A stretch of DNA of 64,000 bases. Source: an uncultured Bacteroidota bacterium. GTDB lineage: Bacteria > Bacteroidota > Bacteroidia > AKYH767-A > OLB10. Position numbers and translations under genes: made by a program. The notes beneath the pieces are model-generated. The model made no database searches, was not told the origin of the DNA, and saw nothing but the letters and a program-made list of their open reading frames with translations. Where the stretch lies: positions 68,815 to 132,814 of the forward strand of contig CAIRUC010000111.1 of NCBI GenBank assembly GCA_903881665.1, in the 5' to 3' direction. This document shows, piece after piece, positions 40,012 to 49,958 of the stretch (its first letter is position 1; each line of letters starts with the position of its first letter).

Positions 40012-40824
40012 TTATACTTGCTCGGCGGACTTGTTTGCTTCTGGTTGCTCCTTTTTTTGGTACCGGCAACCTCCAACAATCATTTTGTTTTTAATCAATG
40101 TAGTTTCAATGATTGAATAAACTTCCTGCTTGAGCGACGAAACGTCGGAATCGGTCATGCCAATCGTCGGAATGGCTTTATGTATGATGATCCTTGATAA
40201 GCCGGGACAAACTAAAAAACGATTTTCATTACTGTCGGGAAAAAGTTTCCAATTATCGAGGAAGGTGATAGGGATAACGGGAATTTGATTTTGGATGGCC
40301 AGGCGGAAGGCTCCACTTTTGAAAGGGCCTAGTTCGGGACTAATCGCCGGAATTGTTGCCTCTGGGAAAATGGCAATACCGATACCCTTGGCAATATCTT
40401 TATTAGCCCGCTTAAAAGCCTTTAATGAATCGGTTCGGCTGCTGCGATCCACAGAAATATTCATTCTTCTAAAGAAAATGTTGAATAATGGGATGTTCTT
40501 TAATTCCACTTTTCCCATGAAATGAAAATAGTTGGGAAAAGCAATGTTTGTAAGTACAATATCAAGATAAGAACTATGGTTCGGGCAAATAATATATGCT
40601 TTTCCTTTTTCGGGCTTTTCTTCGTAGGTAATTTTGTAAACGATTCCAGTAGAGAAAATAATCCAATGGGCCCATACCTTCTTTAATTGGAACGCATAAG
40701 GGAACCAAGCTTCGCGACTTAGTAAGATGAGGAAGATGGGATAGAGAGGAAGAAAGAAAAGAAATCCGGAAAGGAAAAACCACCCACACCAAATTCTTCT
40801 TGCAATGAATGACAGCTGTTTCAC
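40012..40824 (-). CDS. Lysophospholipid acyltransferase (PlsC-like)
   Basis: CPNHSSYLDI and IAIFPEATIP acyltransferase motifs. Confidence 0.9.
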   Translation of the reverse strand: MKQLSFIARRIWCGWFFLSGFLFFLPLYPIFLILLSREAWFPYAFQLKKVWAHWIIFSTGIVYKITYEEKPEKGKAYIICPNHSSYLDIVLTNIAFPNYFHFMGKVELKNIPLFNIFFRRMNISVDRSSRTDSLKAFKRANKDIAKGIGIAIFPEATIPAISPELGPFKSGAFRLAIQNQIPVIPITFLDNWKLFPDSNENRFLVCPGLSRIIIHKAIPTIGMTDSDVSSLKQEVYSIIETTLIKNKMIVGGCRYQKKEQPEANKSAEQV

Positions 40825-40930
40825 ACGCCAAATATAGTGTTAAAATATGCTGATTTGAATGAGTTATAGGCCAAAAATGATGTTAGGCTGAAGTTTACTG
40901 TTCACGTTAGCTTTATTATCTTCGCAAACT

Positions 40931-41926
40931 ATGGAAACAGTAGTAAGCGGCATTAGAAGCACGGGAAACCTTCACCTAGGAAATTATTTTGGAGCAGTGA
41001 AAAATTTTATTCGCATGCAGGAGGAGCAGAAATGCTATTTCTTTATTGCTGATTATCATTCGCTCACCACGCATCCCGATCCTCAGATGCTACGCCGTAA
41101 TGTTCGACAGGTATTGGCTGAATATCTTGCTTGTGGTATTGATCCGGACAAGGCAACCATTTATTTGCAAAGCGATATTCCTGAAACGGCAGAATTGTAT
41201 TTGTTGCTAAATATGCATGCCTATAAAGGAGAGCTAGAAAGAGCAACTACGTTTAAAGATAAAGCTAAGAAACAGCCCGATAATATAAATGCTGGATTAT
41301 TAACTTATCCTGTATTAATGGCGGCTGATATTTTGATTCATAAAGCATCGAAAGTTCCTGTTGGAAAAGACCAGGAACAACATCTTGAAATGACACGTCA
41401 GTTTGGAAATCGGTTTAATCGAATGTATAATGTCGATTACTTTCCCGAACCAGTTGCTTATAATTTCGGAGAGCAGTTGGTGAAAATTCCTGGCCTCGAT
41501 GGTAGCGGAAAGATGGGTAAGTCGGAAGCAGAAGGGAATGCTATTTTTTTGGCGGATGCCCCCGATGTGTTAAAGAAAAAAGTGATGCGCGCTATGACTG
41601 ATTCAGGCCCTACAGAACCAAATTCCGATAAGCCGGAATCAATTAAAAATTTGTTTGCACTAATGAATGTGGTTTCAGAAAAAGAAACGGTTCAGTTTTT
41701 TGAAGATACATACGCTAATTGTACAGTTCGCTATGGCGATTTAAAAAAGCAATTGGCCGAAGATATTGAGAAATTTGTAGCTCCTTTAAGAGAGAGAATA
41801 GAAACCATAACGTCTGATGAGAAATATCTCAATAAGATTATGGATATGGGTAAGGAAAAAGCACACGCATCTTCTTCTGCTACCGTAAAAGAAGTGCGTG
41901 AAATTATGGGTATTAGTTACCGATAA
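40931..41926 (+). CDS. trpS: Tryptophanyl-tRNA synthetase
   Basis: SGIRSTGNLHLGNYFGAVKN, PVGKDQEQHLEMTR, KMGKSEAEG. Confidence 0.96.
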   Translation: METVVSGIRSTGNLHLGNYFGAVKNFIRMQEEQKCYFFIADYHSLTTHPDPQMLRRNVRQVLAEYLACGIDPDKATIYLQSDIPETAELYLLLNMHAYKGELERATTFKDKAKKQPDNINAGLLTYPVLMAADILIHKASKVPVGKDQEQHLEMTRQFGNRFNRMYNVDYFPEPVAYNFGEQLVKIPGLDGSGKMGKSEAEGNAIFLADAPDVLKKKVMRAMTDSGPTEPNSDKPESIKNLFALMNVVSEKETVQFFEDTYANCTVRYGDLKKQLAEDIEKFVAPLRERIETITSDEKYLNKIMDMGKEKAHASSSATVKEVREIMGISYR

Positions 41927-41935
41927 TCGAAAACG

Positions 41936-42184
41936 TTAAATTGGCTGAATTGATTTTATAAACTTAATGTTGATTTTTTCCATCAGCATTTTGCAAAATT
42001 CATAGTTGTGATTGCTAATGGCCTTTTTGAAATTATTCAGATTTTGAACAGAAATAAAATAATAGTCAGTTCTTATTTTTTCGCCGTCGAGCTGCTTGTT
42101 AATGACTCCGTATTTTAGCGATCCGTTTACTAATTCAAACTTCGCTGTTACATTTAAATGTTGATCAATTTCGTTTTGTTGCAT
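41936..42184 (-). CDS. Hypothetical protein
   Basis: 82-aa ORF convergent with trpS, no recognised domain. Confidence 0.45.
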   Translation of the reverse strand: MQQNEIDQHLNVTAKFELVNGSLKYGVINKQLDGEKIRTDYYFISVQNLNNFKKAISNHNYEFCKMLMEKINIKFIKSIQPI

Positions 42185-42267
42185 GTTAGAGAGTGTTGGG
42201 GATTTTCTTTTACAAAGATGAGTGATAAGCGAAGGAAGTAATTATGAATTTGAATACTAACCTTACA

Positions 42268-44076
42268 TTAGTCTCTTGTTGTGTTGTTAACGTGTTGGTC
42301 AATCCAATGTAGTCGTTCTGAAATAAATTCTCGGAGGTAAATTAGCTCGTCGTCGTAGTTTTTTATTTTCGCACTTTGATGGAAACCATGTCTGCTAATT
42401 CCGAAAACAGGCCATAAATCAAAATTTCTTGCATAAACGGGTTGTGTGATTTGTATTAAACTATCGATTGTGTGATTCACTTTTGCATCACTTAACTCAT
42501 GTTTTCGAAGTGAAACCCATCTTTCTTTAAATTGTTGAGAGAACATTTGGTTTTTCATTAATGAAACCCACCATTGAGGAGCTCCGTTTGTGGCATTAGA
42601 GTCGTTGTATAAATACTCCCATCCCTTTCTTTCAACTGAGTTTTCCATTCCTAAATTACCGTAAGCACGATCGTAATCCCATGCTGGCCCTGCGTGAAGA
42701 CGGCCTTCGTATGGTCGATAGAAGTAGGTGCTTAATTTGTACCCATCCGCATTTTTCGATATTTCGTTAATTATGATATAGTCGATAAAACTTTTAAAGT
42801 CGATCATTGATTGATAACTGGTGTCGTTTGCGTCCCTGCTTTTACTAGCTAATAAATCATCAAATTTGTTGAAGTATTGTCGGATATATGTTTTTGCTTT
42901 TTTTGCTTCTTTCTTTTTTTCCGGATACTTAACAATTAAAAAGGGTTTACTACTGTTATATGAATATGATTCATTGTCGCTATGCCATCCAATTTGATCT
43001 TTGTTGAAGTCATCTTTGCAAATCACAAATTGTTTCCCGTATTCTTTTATTTTATCAACAGTTAATGCTTTTTGAATGATAGAGTGATCGGGTTTTTCAC
43101 TTAATAAATAAACTCCCATGTATTGATTATTCCAAACTACTTCGCAAAGTTTGTTTTCTACCGATGGTTCTCCAATGCTTTGATACAATGCATAGGTTAG
43201 TGAATTACGTATGATTGTTCTGTCCATTAAATTTGATCCTAATACCCATTGTGAAGTAGCACGAATACCTGCAATTGAAAATTCTTTTTCAGGCTCTTTG
43301 TTGCTTAGTACTTTTAATGAATAGTTTTTTCTTGCTAATCGTACCGAACTGTTACCTCTTAGTTTTATCTCTAGTGGAATTTTCGTGAATCGTATGCTGT
43401 CTTCTAATTTATTAATTTTACCATCTTCATTGTAGATTACATACATGCTGCCTTTCGCATCGTATTTCTTAATCGGACTTACTTCCGGACAATTAATTAC
43501 TACTAAAGGAAGAGTTGACGATCTTAATGGTTTGGGTACTGGTGGATTTTTCGCAAATTTTAATTGCCAATACAGAAGCACTCCTCGTCCAGGTTTTCGA
43601 GCAGCATCAAAAATTTTTAATTTCCATGTTCCTTTACCTTTACAGATGTTGTTAAACCACCCTATAAAACCATGTGGACGATAATAACCTCCGTATGGTT
43701 TTTCCGTGGTGAAAATTAATCGCTTGGCAGTGTCGCTAAAAATAATATCTTCACGTACATCCTGATTTATTCCATCGTTCAACGTAAGTTCTACTTTTTC
43801 TCCGTTGGGGGCAACTAAAGAAATGTCGAGATTGGTAATATTTTGTGTTCTTAATCCCAGTCGAATCTCCGCTAACCCAAATTCTTCATTGAGATTTTCG
43901 TTTTCTAATTCGTTTACGTTAATTGTGAAAATTGTTGTGTCAGCGGTATTAGTTTTTTTAATAATGGCGCCTATCCCAGTATAAATACCTTCTTGTTCTT
44001 TTTTTGAACTCCACATATGAAAACTAAGGAAGCAGACTATATAAATCGCCAAAAGCACAAATAGCAATTTCTTCAT
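42268..44076 (-). CDS. P-domain (proprotein convertase-like) + CotH kinase family protein, N-terminal membrane anchor
   Basis: N-terminal TM; LDISLVAPNGEKVELTL...GTWKLKIFDAARKPGRGVLLYWQLKF (P-domain); IKLRGNSSVRLARKNYSLKV, HAGPAWDYDRAYGN (CotH). Confidence 0.82.
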   Translation of the reverse strand: MKKLLFVLLAIYIVCFLSFHMWSSKKEQEGIYTGIGAIIKKTNTADTTIFTINVNELENENLNEEFGLAEIRLGLRTQNITNLDISLVAPNGEKVELTLNDGINQDVREDIIFSDTAKRLIFTTEKPYGGYYRPHGFIGWFNNICKGKGTWKLKIFDAARKPGRGVLLYWQLKFAKNPPVPKPLRSSTLPLVVINCPEVSPIKKYDAKGSMYVIYNEDGKINKLEDSIRFTKIPLEIKLRGNSSVRLARKNYSLKVLSNKEPEKEFSIAGIRATSQWVLGSNLMDRTIIRNSLTYALYQSIGEPSVENKLCEVVWNNQYMGVYLLSEKPDHSIIQKALTVDKIKEYGKQFVICKDDFNKDQIGWHSDNESYSYNSSKPFLIVKYPEKKKEAKKAKTYIRQYFNKFDDLLASKSRDANDTSYQSMIDFKSFIDYIIINEISKNADGYKLSTYFYRPYEGRLHAGPAWDYDRAYGNLGMENSVERKGWEYLYNDSNATNGAPQWWVSLMKNQMFSQQFKERWVSLRKHELSDAKVNHTIDSLIQITQPVYARNFDLWPVFGISRHGFHQSAKIKNYDDELIYLREFISERLHWIDQHVNNTTRD

Positions 44077-44122
44077 CTTTTATTTTACGAAGGATTGCTA
44101 AAAAAGTTGGGAGTAATACGAA

Positions 44123-44617
44123 TTATTTTGATCTATAATAACGAATAAGGTCGGTTGAGCCTACTGCATTAAATCCTGCCGAGCGTAACATAGTAATTAA
44201 TTGTCCGCGATGAAAAGTGCAATGATTCATTACATGCATTATAATTTCTTCTGCCGTATTTTGGTAAGTGGTGCCATCAAGCGATTTAAACTCCACAATT
44301 TTTTTGTGAGACACATCTGTTAAAGCTACTGCAAATCGAATATAGTCTGCTGAATTTTCAAGTAACATTTCGGTGGCTTCTTTAATGGAGCCATTAAAAT
44401 GATGGCTGGGCCAAGTATTCGATGATTCACCTCTTAATCGTTTCATCCATATTACTTGCGCATCCCAAAGATGAAACAATGTTTTGCGAATCGTAGGAAA
44501 GCTGCTCACTAATTCAGTGTCGGCAATTTTTTCTCCTGCATCATTAATGAAACTACAAATCTTCTCGTTCGCCCATTGGTTATATTTCACTAAAGTAACA
44601 AGATGTTCTGCAGGCAT
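44123..44617 (-). CDS. DinB family protein
   Basis: YNQWANEKI...LFHLWDAQVIWMKRL...HVMNHCTFHRGQLITML. Confidence 0.9.
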   Translation of the reverse strand: MPAEHLVTLVKYNQWANEKICSFINDAGEKIADTELVSSFPTIRKTLFHLWDAQVIWMKRLRGESSNTWPSHHFNGSIKEATEMLLENSADYIRFAVALTDVSHKKIVEFKSLDGTTYQNTAEEIIMHVMNHCTFHRGQLITMLRSAGFNAVGSTDLIRYYRSK

Positions 44618-44622
44618 AATAA

Positions 44623-45375
44623 CTATAGGTAGCGATTTATTAAAGGCATTTCAAATACTTTTTGAAGATGCTTTTCACTTATGCATTTCTGAAGAGCCAT
44701 CGCATGTTTCATATGGTGCATATCGGATCCCAAGGCGCCAATAATATTCATGTCGATTAATTTCTCGCCTATTTTTTTTGCTTCCGGTCCATAGTATCCG
44801 CTCAATGAATTCAGATTTAGTTGTAAAACAACTCCCATGTCGTAGAAACGTTGATATTCATCAAGGTTACGATACCAAAAAGGGTAACGTTCAGGGTGAG
44901 CTAGTATAGGCTTATACCCTAGTACTTGCGAGCGAAAAAATACTTCACGCAAGTTTTCGGGAGGATTGATATAGGAAACCTCCATCAGTAAATAATTGTC
45001 GCCGAAAGTTAATAGCTTTTCTTCTTCCAACTTTTTTATAAAACCGTCGTCGATATAATATTCGGCAGCAGCAGAAATTGTAACCGGAATATTTTCTTCA
45101 GCAATTGCTTTTTGAACTTCTGATAAACCTGATAAAATAATTTCAGGGGTGTTTCGAAAATAATCACTCATGATGTGAGGAGTAGTAATTAACTTACTAT
45201 ATCCCATTGAGTGCAGAAAGCGAACAAGCTCTATACTATCTTCAATTGTTTTTGCTCCGTCGTCGATTCCAGGAATGAGATGCGAATGCATATCGGTCCC
45301 AATTGATGAAAAGTCGGTTTCTAGATCTTCCGATTCTTTCTTAGAAGAAAAAATATTTAATAATGACTTAAGCAT
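44623..45375 (-). CDS. CpsB/CapC (YwqE-like) PHP-type tyrosine-protein phosphatase
   Basis: DMHSHLIPGIDDGAKTIEDSIELVR, TTPHIM, AHPERYPFW, GSDMHHM. Confidence 0.9.
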   Translation of the reverse strand: MLKSLLNIFSSKKESEDLETDFSSIGTDMHSHLIPGIDDGAKTIEDSIELVRFLHSMGYSKLITTPHIMSDYFRNTPEIILSGLSEVQKAIAEENIPVTISAAAEYYIDDGFIKKLEEEKLLTFGDNYLLMEVSYINPPENLREVFFRSQVLGYKPILAHPERYPFWYRNLDEYQRFYDMGVVLQLNLNSLSGYYGPEAKKIGEKLIDMNIIGALGSDMHHMKHAMALQKCISEKHLQKVFEMPLINRYL

Positions 45376-46378
45376 TTTTGTAAGCTTTTCGGAACCACGT
45401 TACCGTCACTTGTAATCCTTCACGAATTTTGTAGCGTGGGGAGTAGCCCAATAATTTTTGTGCTAATGAAATATCTGCCAATGAATTTTTGATGTCACCT
45501 TTTCTCTCAGGAACAAACTCGGGTCGTTTGTTTGATTCAGCAATACCGGCAATGGTTTCATATAAATCATTAACCGATACAGCTTCTCCAACGGCAACAT
45601 TATATACTTTATTGAGCGCTTCTTTATTTTCTGTAAATAATGCACGAACATTTGCTTGCACTGCATTTTCTACGAATGTGAAATCGCGTGTTTGACCACC
45701 GTCACCATAAATTACTGCGTCTTTACCAAACAATAAAGAGTTCATGAATAAAGGAATTGCAGCCGCATATGGTCCGTTAGGATCTTGATTGGGACCGAAG
45801 ACATTGAAATATCTTAATCCGATAATTTCCATTCCGTAATGCATCGAAAACACTTTCGCATATAACTCGTTCGTTAGCTTTGAAACAGCATACGGTGAAA
45901 GAGGGTTTCCTAGTCGTGCTTCTACTTTTGGTGATTCGGTTGCATCGCCGTAAACAGAACTTGAACTTGCATATACAAATCGCTTTACACCGGCATCTCT
46001 CGCCGCTAAGAGCATATTTAAAAAGCCAGTAGTATTTGCTTCGCTAGTGGCGATTGGGTTTTTTATAGATCGTGGTACTGATCCTAATGCTGCTTGGTGC
46101 GAAATAAGGTCGATGCCTTCGCAAGCGCGTTTGCAATCCTCAGGAATGGTAATGTCTCCTTCAATAAATTCGAAAGCAGGATTACTGCGGAATGGTTCAA
46201 TGTTGCGCAAAAAGCCGTTACTCAAATTGTCGAGGACACGTACTTTTTTTGCTCCTTGTTCTAGTAGGTAGGTAACAAGATTAGAACCGATAAATCCCGC
46301 ACCTCCCGTTACTAGTATAGATGCATCTGAAATAGATGAATTATGGTAGGCCTTATCGTAAATAGAAGTAGTTGACAT
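45368..46378 (-). CDS. UDP-GlcNAc 4-epimerase-like SDR (WbpP-like)
   Basis: ILVTGGAGFIGSNLVTYLLEQGAKKVRVLDNLSNG; HQAALGSVPRSIKNP; YAVSK; LRYFNVFGPNQDPNGPYAAAIP. Confidence 0.82.
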   Translation of the reverse strand: MSTTSIYDKAYHNSSISDASILVTGGAGFIGSNLVTYLLEQGAKKVRVLDNLSNGFLRNIEPFRSNPAFEFIEGDITIPEDCKRACEGIDLISHQAALGSVPRSIKNPIATSEANTTGFLNMLLAARDAGVKRFVYASSSSVYGDATESPKVEARLGNPLSPYAVSKLTNELYAKVFSMHYGMEIIGLRYFNVFGPNQDPNGPYAAAIPLFMNSLLFGKDAVIYGDGGQTRDFTFVENAVQANVRALFTENKEALNKVYNVAVGEAVSVNDLYETIAGIAESNKRPEFVPERKGDIKNSLADISLAQKLLGYSPRYKIREGLQVTVTWFRKAYKNA

Positions 46379-46454
46379 AATGAAATGAATTCGACAAATT
46401 TAGGGTTTCGATACTGAACTACCTAATGCCCGATTGCTGCTAGCTAAAATAGAA

Positions 46455-46479
46455 AAAGCCGTTCAATTTTAACGGCTTT
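46455..46479 (-). terminator. Rho-independent terminator of rfbB
   Basis: aaagccgtt/aacggcttt stem, T-run on minus strand. Confidence 0.75.
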
Positions 46480-46498
46480 GAGAAGGTGTTTAATTGTA

Positions 46499-47551
46499 TT
46501 AACGTAATTGATATTGACGTTCGTAGTAGTTTTTGTAGTCGCCAGTGGTTACTTCGTCCATCCATTTTTGATTATCGAGGTACCAGTCAACGGTTCTTTC
46601 TAACCCTTCTTCAAATTGAAGCGAAGGGTTCCACCCTAATTCTCGCTGCAATTTTCCAGAGTCAATAGCATAGCGTAAGTCGTGACCTGCGCGGTCTTTT
46701 ACATAGGTAATTAGTCCAGCAGAGGTTCCTTCCGCGCGATCTAATTTGCGATCCATAATTTTGCAGAGGACGTGTATGAGGTCGATGTTTTTCCATTCAT
46801 TGTGCCCGCCTACATTGTATGTGTCGCCATTTTTACCACTATGATAAATAACATCGATAGCTACCGCATGGTCTTCTACAAATAACCAATCGCGAATGTT
46901 TTCGCCTTTTCCATATACAGGAATGTTTTTCCCCTGATGAATATTGTTAATGGCCAATGGTATTAATTTCTCTGGGAATTGATAAGATCCATAATTGTTT
47001 GAGCAATTAGAAATTACAATTGGTAAGCCATAAGTATCATGGTAGGCTCGAACAAGATGATCGGAACTTGCTTTTGAAGACGAATAAGGACTATGCGGAT
47101 CGTACCGTGTTTCTTCTGTAAAGTATCCTGTTTCACCTAATGAACCATATACTTCATCGGTGCTAACATGATAAAAACGTTTGCCTTCCATATTGTCTTT
47201 CCAAATTTCACGAGCAGCATTTAATAGAACTACTGTTCCAACAATGTTCGTCATAATAAATTCCATGGGATTAGCAATGCTCCTATCAACATGCGACTCG
47301 GCAGCGAGATGGATTACACCATCAAATTGATATTTTGCAAAAATCGTTTGCATTGCAGCTGCATCGGTGATGTCGGCACGTACGAAGGAATAATTAGGGG
47401 CATTTTCAATATCACTTAAATTTGAAAGGTTACCTGCGTACGTTAATACATCAAGGTTAACAATATGGTATTCGGGATAATTTCTAACGAAACGTCGTAC
47501 TACATGTGAACCAATAAAACCGGCTCCTCCGGTTACCAGAATATTTTTCAT
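46499..47551 (-). CDS. rfbB: dTDP-glucose 4,6-dehydratase
   Basis: ILVTGGAGFIGSHVVRRFV, HLAAESHVDRSI, STDEVYGSLG, YSSSKASSDHLVRAY, NVGGHNEWKNID. Confidence 0.93.
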   Translation of the reverse strand: MKNILVTGGAGFIGSHVVRRFVRNYPEYHIVNLDVLTYAGNLSNLSDIENAPNYSFVRADITDAAAMQTIFAKYQFDGVIHLAAESHVDRSIANPMEFIMTNIVGTVVLLNAAREIWKDNMEGKRFYHVSTDEVYGSLGETGYFTEETRYDPHSPYSSSKASSDHLVRAYHDTYGLPIVISNCSNNYGSYQFPEKLIPLAINNIHQGKNIPVYGKGENIRDWLFVEDHAVAIDVIYHSGKNGDTYNVGGHNEWKNIDLIHVLCKIMDRKLDRAEGTSAGLITYVKDRAGHDLRYAIDSGKLQRELGWNPSLQFEEGLERTVDWYLDNQKWMDEVTTGDYKNYYERQYQLR

Positions 47552-47594
47552 GGTATTGTTTTTTTTAGATACTTTAATGCAATTAAACTTCAGC

Positions 47595-48620
47595 CTATTT
47601 TTTTTGAAGTGCTTGTTCCCATGCCCAAGCAGATGTAATCATATCTTCAAGTGTTCGGGTTGTCTTCCAGCCTAATTCTTTATTTGCATACGAAGTGTCA
47701 GCATATGTTTTTTCAATATCACCATCGCGTCGGGTGGTTAATTGATAGTTTACTTTAACGCCTGTAATTTTTTCGAATGCATTTAAAATTTCTAACACCG
47801 ATAATCCGTTTCCTGTTCCAATATTAAATAATTCGTAGCGGTCTTTTGATTTTCCGTTTAGCATTCTTTCAATGGCAACGGTATGCGCTACCGCCACATC
47901 TGATACGTGAATATAATCACGAATGCAGCTGCCATCAGGAGTGTTGTAGTCGGTTCCGAATACCATCATTTTCTCTCTTTTTCCAATAGCGGTTTGTGTA
48001 ACTACTGGAAATAAATTAAGTGGAGCGCCGATAGGATATTCGCCAATTATTGCAGTTGGATGAGCTCCAACCGGATTGAAATAACGAAGGGTGATAATAT
48101 TAATGTCGACAACTTTAGCAGTATCTCTTAAAATGTCTTCGCCAATTTTTTTTGTATTAGCATAAGGACATTGAGCAGGTTTTACTGCTGCAAATTCGTT
48201 AATAGGTAAAGCGTCGGGCTCCCCGTAAACAGAGCAAGAGGAAGAAAAAACAAATTTTTTAATCTTGTGCTCGTGGCATAACTCTATTAAGTTGATTAAT
48301 GAACCAATATTGTTGCGATAATATTCAAGTGGTTTTTCTACACTTTCACCCACTGCTTTGAAAGCGGCAAAGTGAATAATTGCATCAATTGAGTGCACTT
48401 GTAAAAAGGCACTTACTTCATTTTTATTGTTGAGGTCGATGTTTGCGAAGAACGGTCGAGTTCCAGTTATTTTTTCTATTGAGTCGATTACTTCGGCATG
48501 TGAATTCGAAAGGTTGTCGATAATAAATACATCAAATCCTTTGTTGATCAATTCAACAGTTGTATGAGATCCGATGTAACCAGTTCCGCCAGTTACAAGA
48601 ATATTCTTCTTCGCGTTCAT
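47595..48620 (-). CDS. galE: UDP-glucose 4-epimerase
   Basis: ILVTGGTGYIGSHTTVELI, HFAAFKAVGESVEKPLEYYRNN, RYFNPVGAHP, DGSCIRDYIHVSDVA. Confidence 0.94.
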   Translation of the reverse strand: MNAKKNILVTGGTGYIGSHTTVELINKGFDVFIIDNLSNSHAEVIDSIEKITGTRPFFANIDLNNKNEVSAFLQVHSIDAIIHFAAFKAVGESVEKPLEYYRNNIGSLINLIELCHEHKIKKFVFSSSCSVYGEPDALPINEFAAVKPAQCPYANTKKIGEDILRDTAKVVDINIITLRYFNPVGAHPTAIIGEYPIGAPLNLFPVVTQTAIGKREKMMVFGTDYNTPDGSCIRDYIHVSDVAVAHTVAIERMLNGKSKDRYELFNIGTGNGLSVLEILNAFEKITGVKVNYQLTTRRDGDIEKTYADTSYANKELGWKTTRTLEDMITSAWAWEQALQKK

Positions 48621-48668
48621 GAATTCTTTTTCATAGCGTTTATGATCTGATCGTAAATGCGATGCAAA

Positions 48669-49958
48669 TTAAAGACTCCAATAAGTTAGATCCTTTATTT
48701 TCCCTCTCAAAATCCCTTTCAAATCTACTAGAATTGCTTTTTCAGCTGCTAATTTTTTGAAGTCTGCTTCCGTATATGATGTATATTCTTTATGGTTTAC
48801 AGCAACAACAATAGCATCGTAATTACTTCCTACTTCAGTGGTCAGTTCAAATCCATATTCATGATTTAACTCTTCACTATTAGCACGTGGGTCAATTACA
48901 TCTACACTAACTCCGTACGATTTAAATTCATTGATTACATCAACAACTTTTGAGTTGCGAATATCTTCAACATCTTCTTTAAAAGTAGCACCCATCACCA
49001 ATACACGACTCTTGCTGATATCTTTTCCCATTGCAATCAGTTTTTTTACTGTTTGCTTTGCTACATAAAAGCCCATTGAGTCGTTAACATAACGCCCCGA
49101 GTTAATTACTTGCGCATGGTATCCTACTTCTTGTGCTTTGTATGTAAGGTAATAAGGATCAACGCCAATGCAATGTCCGCCTACTAAGCCTGGCATAAAT
49201 CGAAGGAAATTCCATTTTGTACCTGCCGCCTCTAAAACTTCGTACGTGTTTATGCCCATTTTATTAAAGATAATTGAAAGCTCATTCATCAAGGCAATAT
49301 TTACATCACGCTGCGTGTTTTCAATGATCTTTGCTGCTTCCGCTACTTTAATCGATGAAGCACGGAATACGCCAGCTTGAACAACGATCTCATACACTTT
49401 TGCAATCTCATCTGCTGATTCTGCATCGCATCCTGAAACCACTTTCGTGATTTTAGCAAGCGTATGTTCTTTGTCGCCAGGGTTAATACGTTCAGGTGAG
49501 TAACCAACTTTGAAATCTTCTATGAATTTTAATCCAGTAATTTCTTCAAGCACTGGAATGCAATCTTCTTCTGTACATCCAGGATATACCGTTGATTCGT
49601 ATACAACATAGTCGCCTTTTTTTAGAGCCGCAGCAATTGATTTAGTGGCGCCTAACAATGGTTTTAAATCAGGTAATTTATGATCGTCGATTGGAGTAGG
49701 TACCGCTACAATAAAAAAGTTTGCCTGACGTAAAACATCGAGTGAATTAGTGAATTCAATATCGCATCCTTCAAAGCAGCTGCTGTTGAGCTCTCCGCTT
49801 GGATCAATATTTTTTTTCATTAATTCAACACGTTGCGCGTTAATATCGAAGCCGATTACGGAAATTTTCTTCGCAAATTCCAAAGCGATAGGAAGGCCTA
49901 CATATCCAAGGCCTATAACTGCTAGTTTCTTTTCCTTATTGATTAATTCATTATACAT
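48669..49958 (-). CDS. Nucleotide sugar dehydrogenase (WbpA/TviB-like)
   Basis: LAVIGLGYVGLPIALEFAKK, VYPGCTEEDCIPVLEE, GYSPERINPGD, GGHCIGVDPYYLTYKAQEVGY. Confidence 0.9.
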   Translation of the reverse strand: MYNELINKEKKLAVIGLGYVGLPIALEFAKKISVIGFDINAQRVELMKKNIDPSGELNSSCFEGCDIEFTNSLDVLRQANFFIVAVPTPIDDHKLPDLKPLLGATKSIAAALKKGDYVVYESTVYPGCTEEDCIPVLEEITGLKFIEDFKVGYSPERINPGDKEHTLAKITKVVSGCDAESADEIAKVYEIVVQAGVFRASSIKVAEAAKIIENTQRDVNIALMNELSIIFNKMGINTYEVLEAAGTKWNFLRFMPGLVGGHCIGVDPYYLTYKAQEVGYHAQVINSGRYVNDSMGFYVAKQTVKKLIAMGKDISKSRVLVMGATFKEDVEDIRNSKVVDVINEFKSYGVSVDVIDPRANSEELNHEYGFELTTEVGSNYDAIVVAVNHKEYTSYTEADFKKLAAEKAILVDLKGILRGKIKDLTYWSL

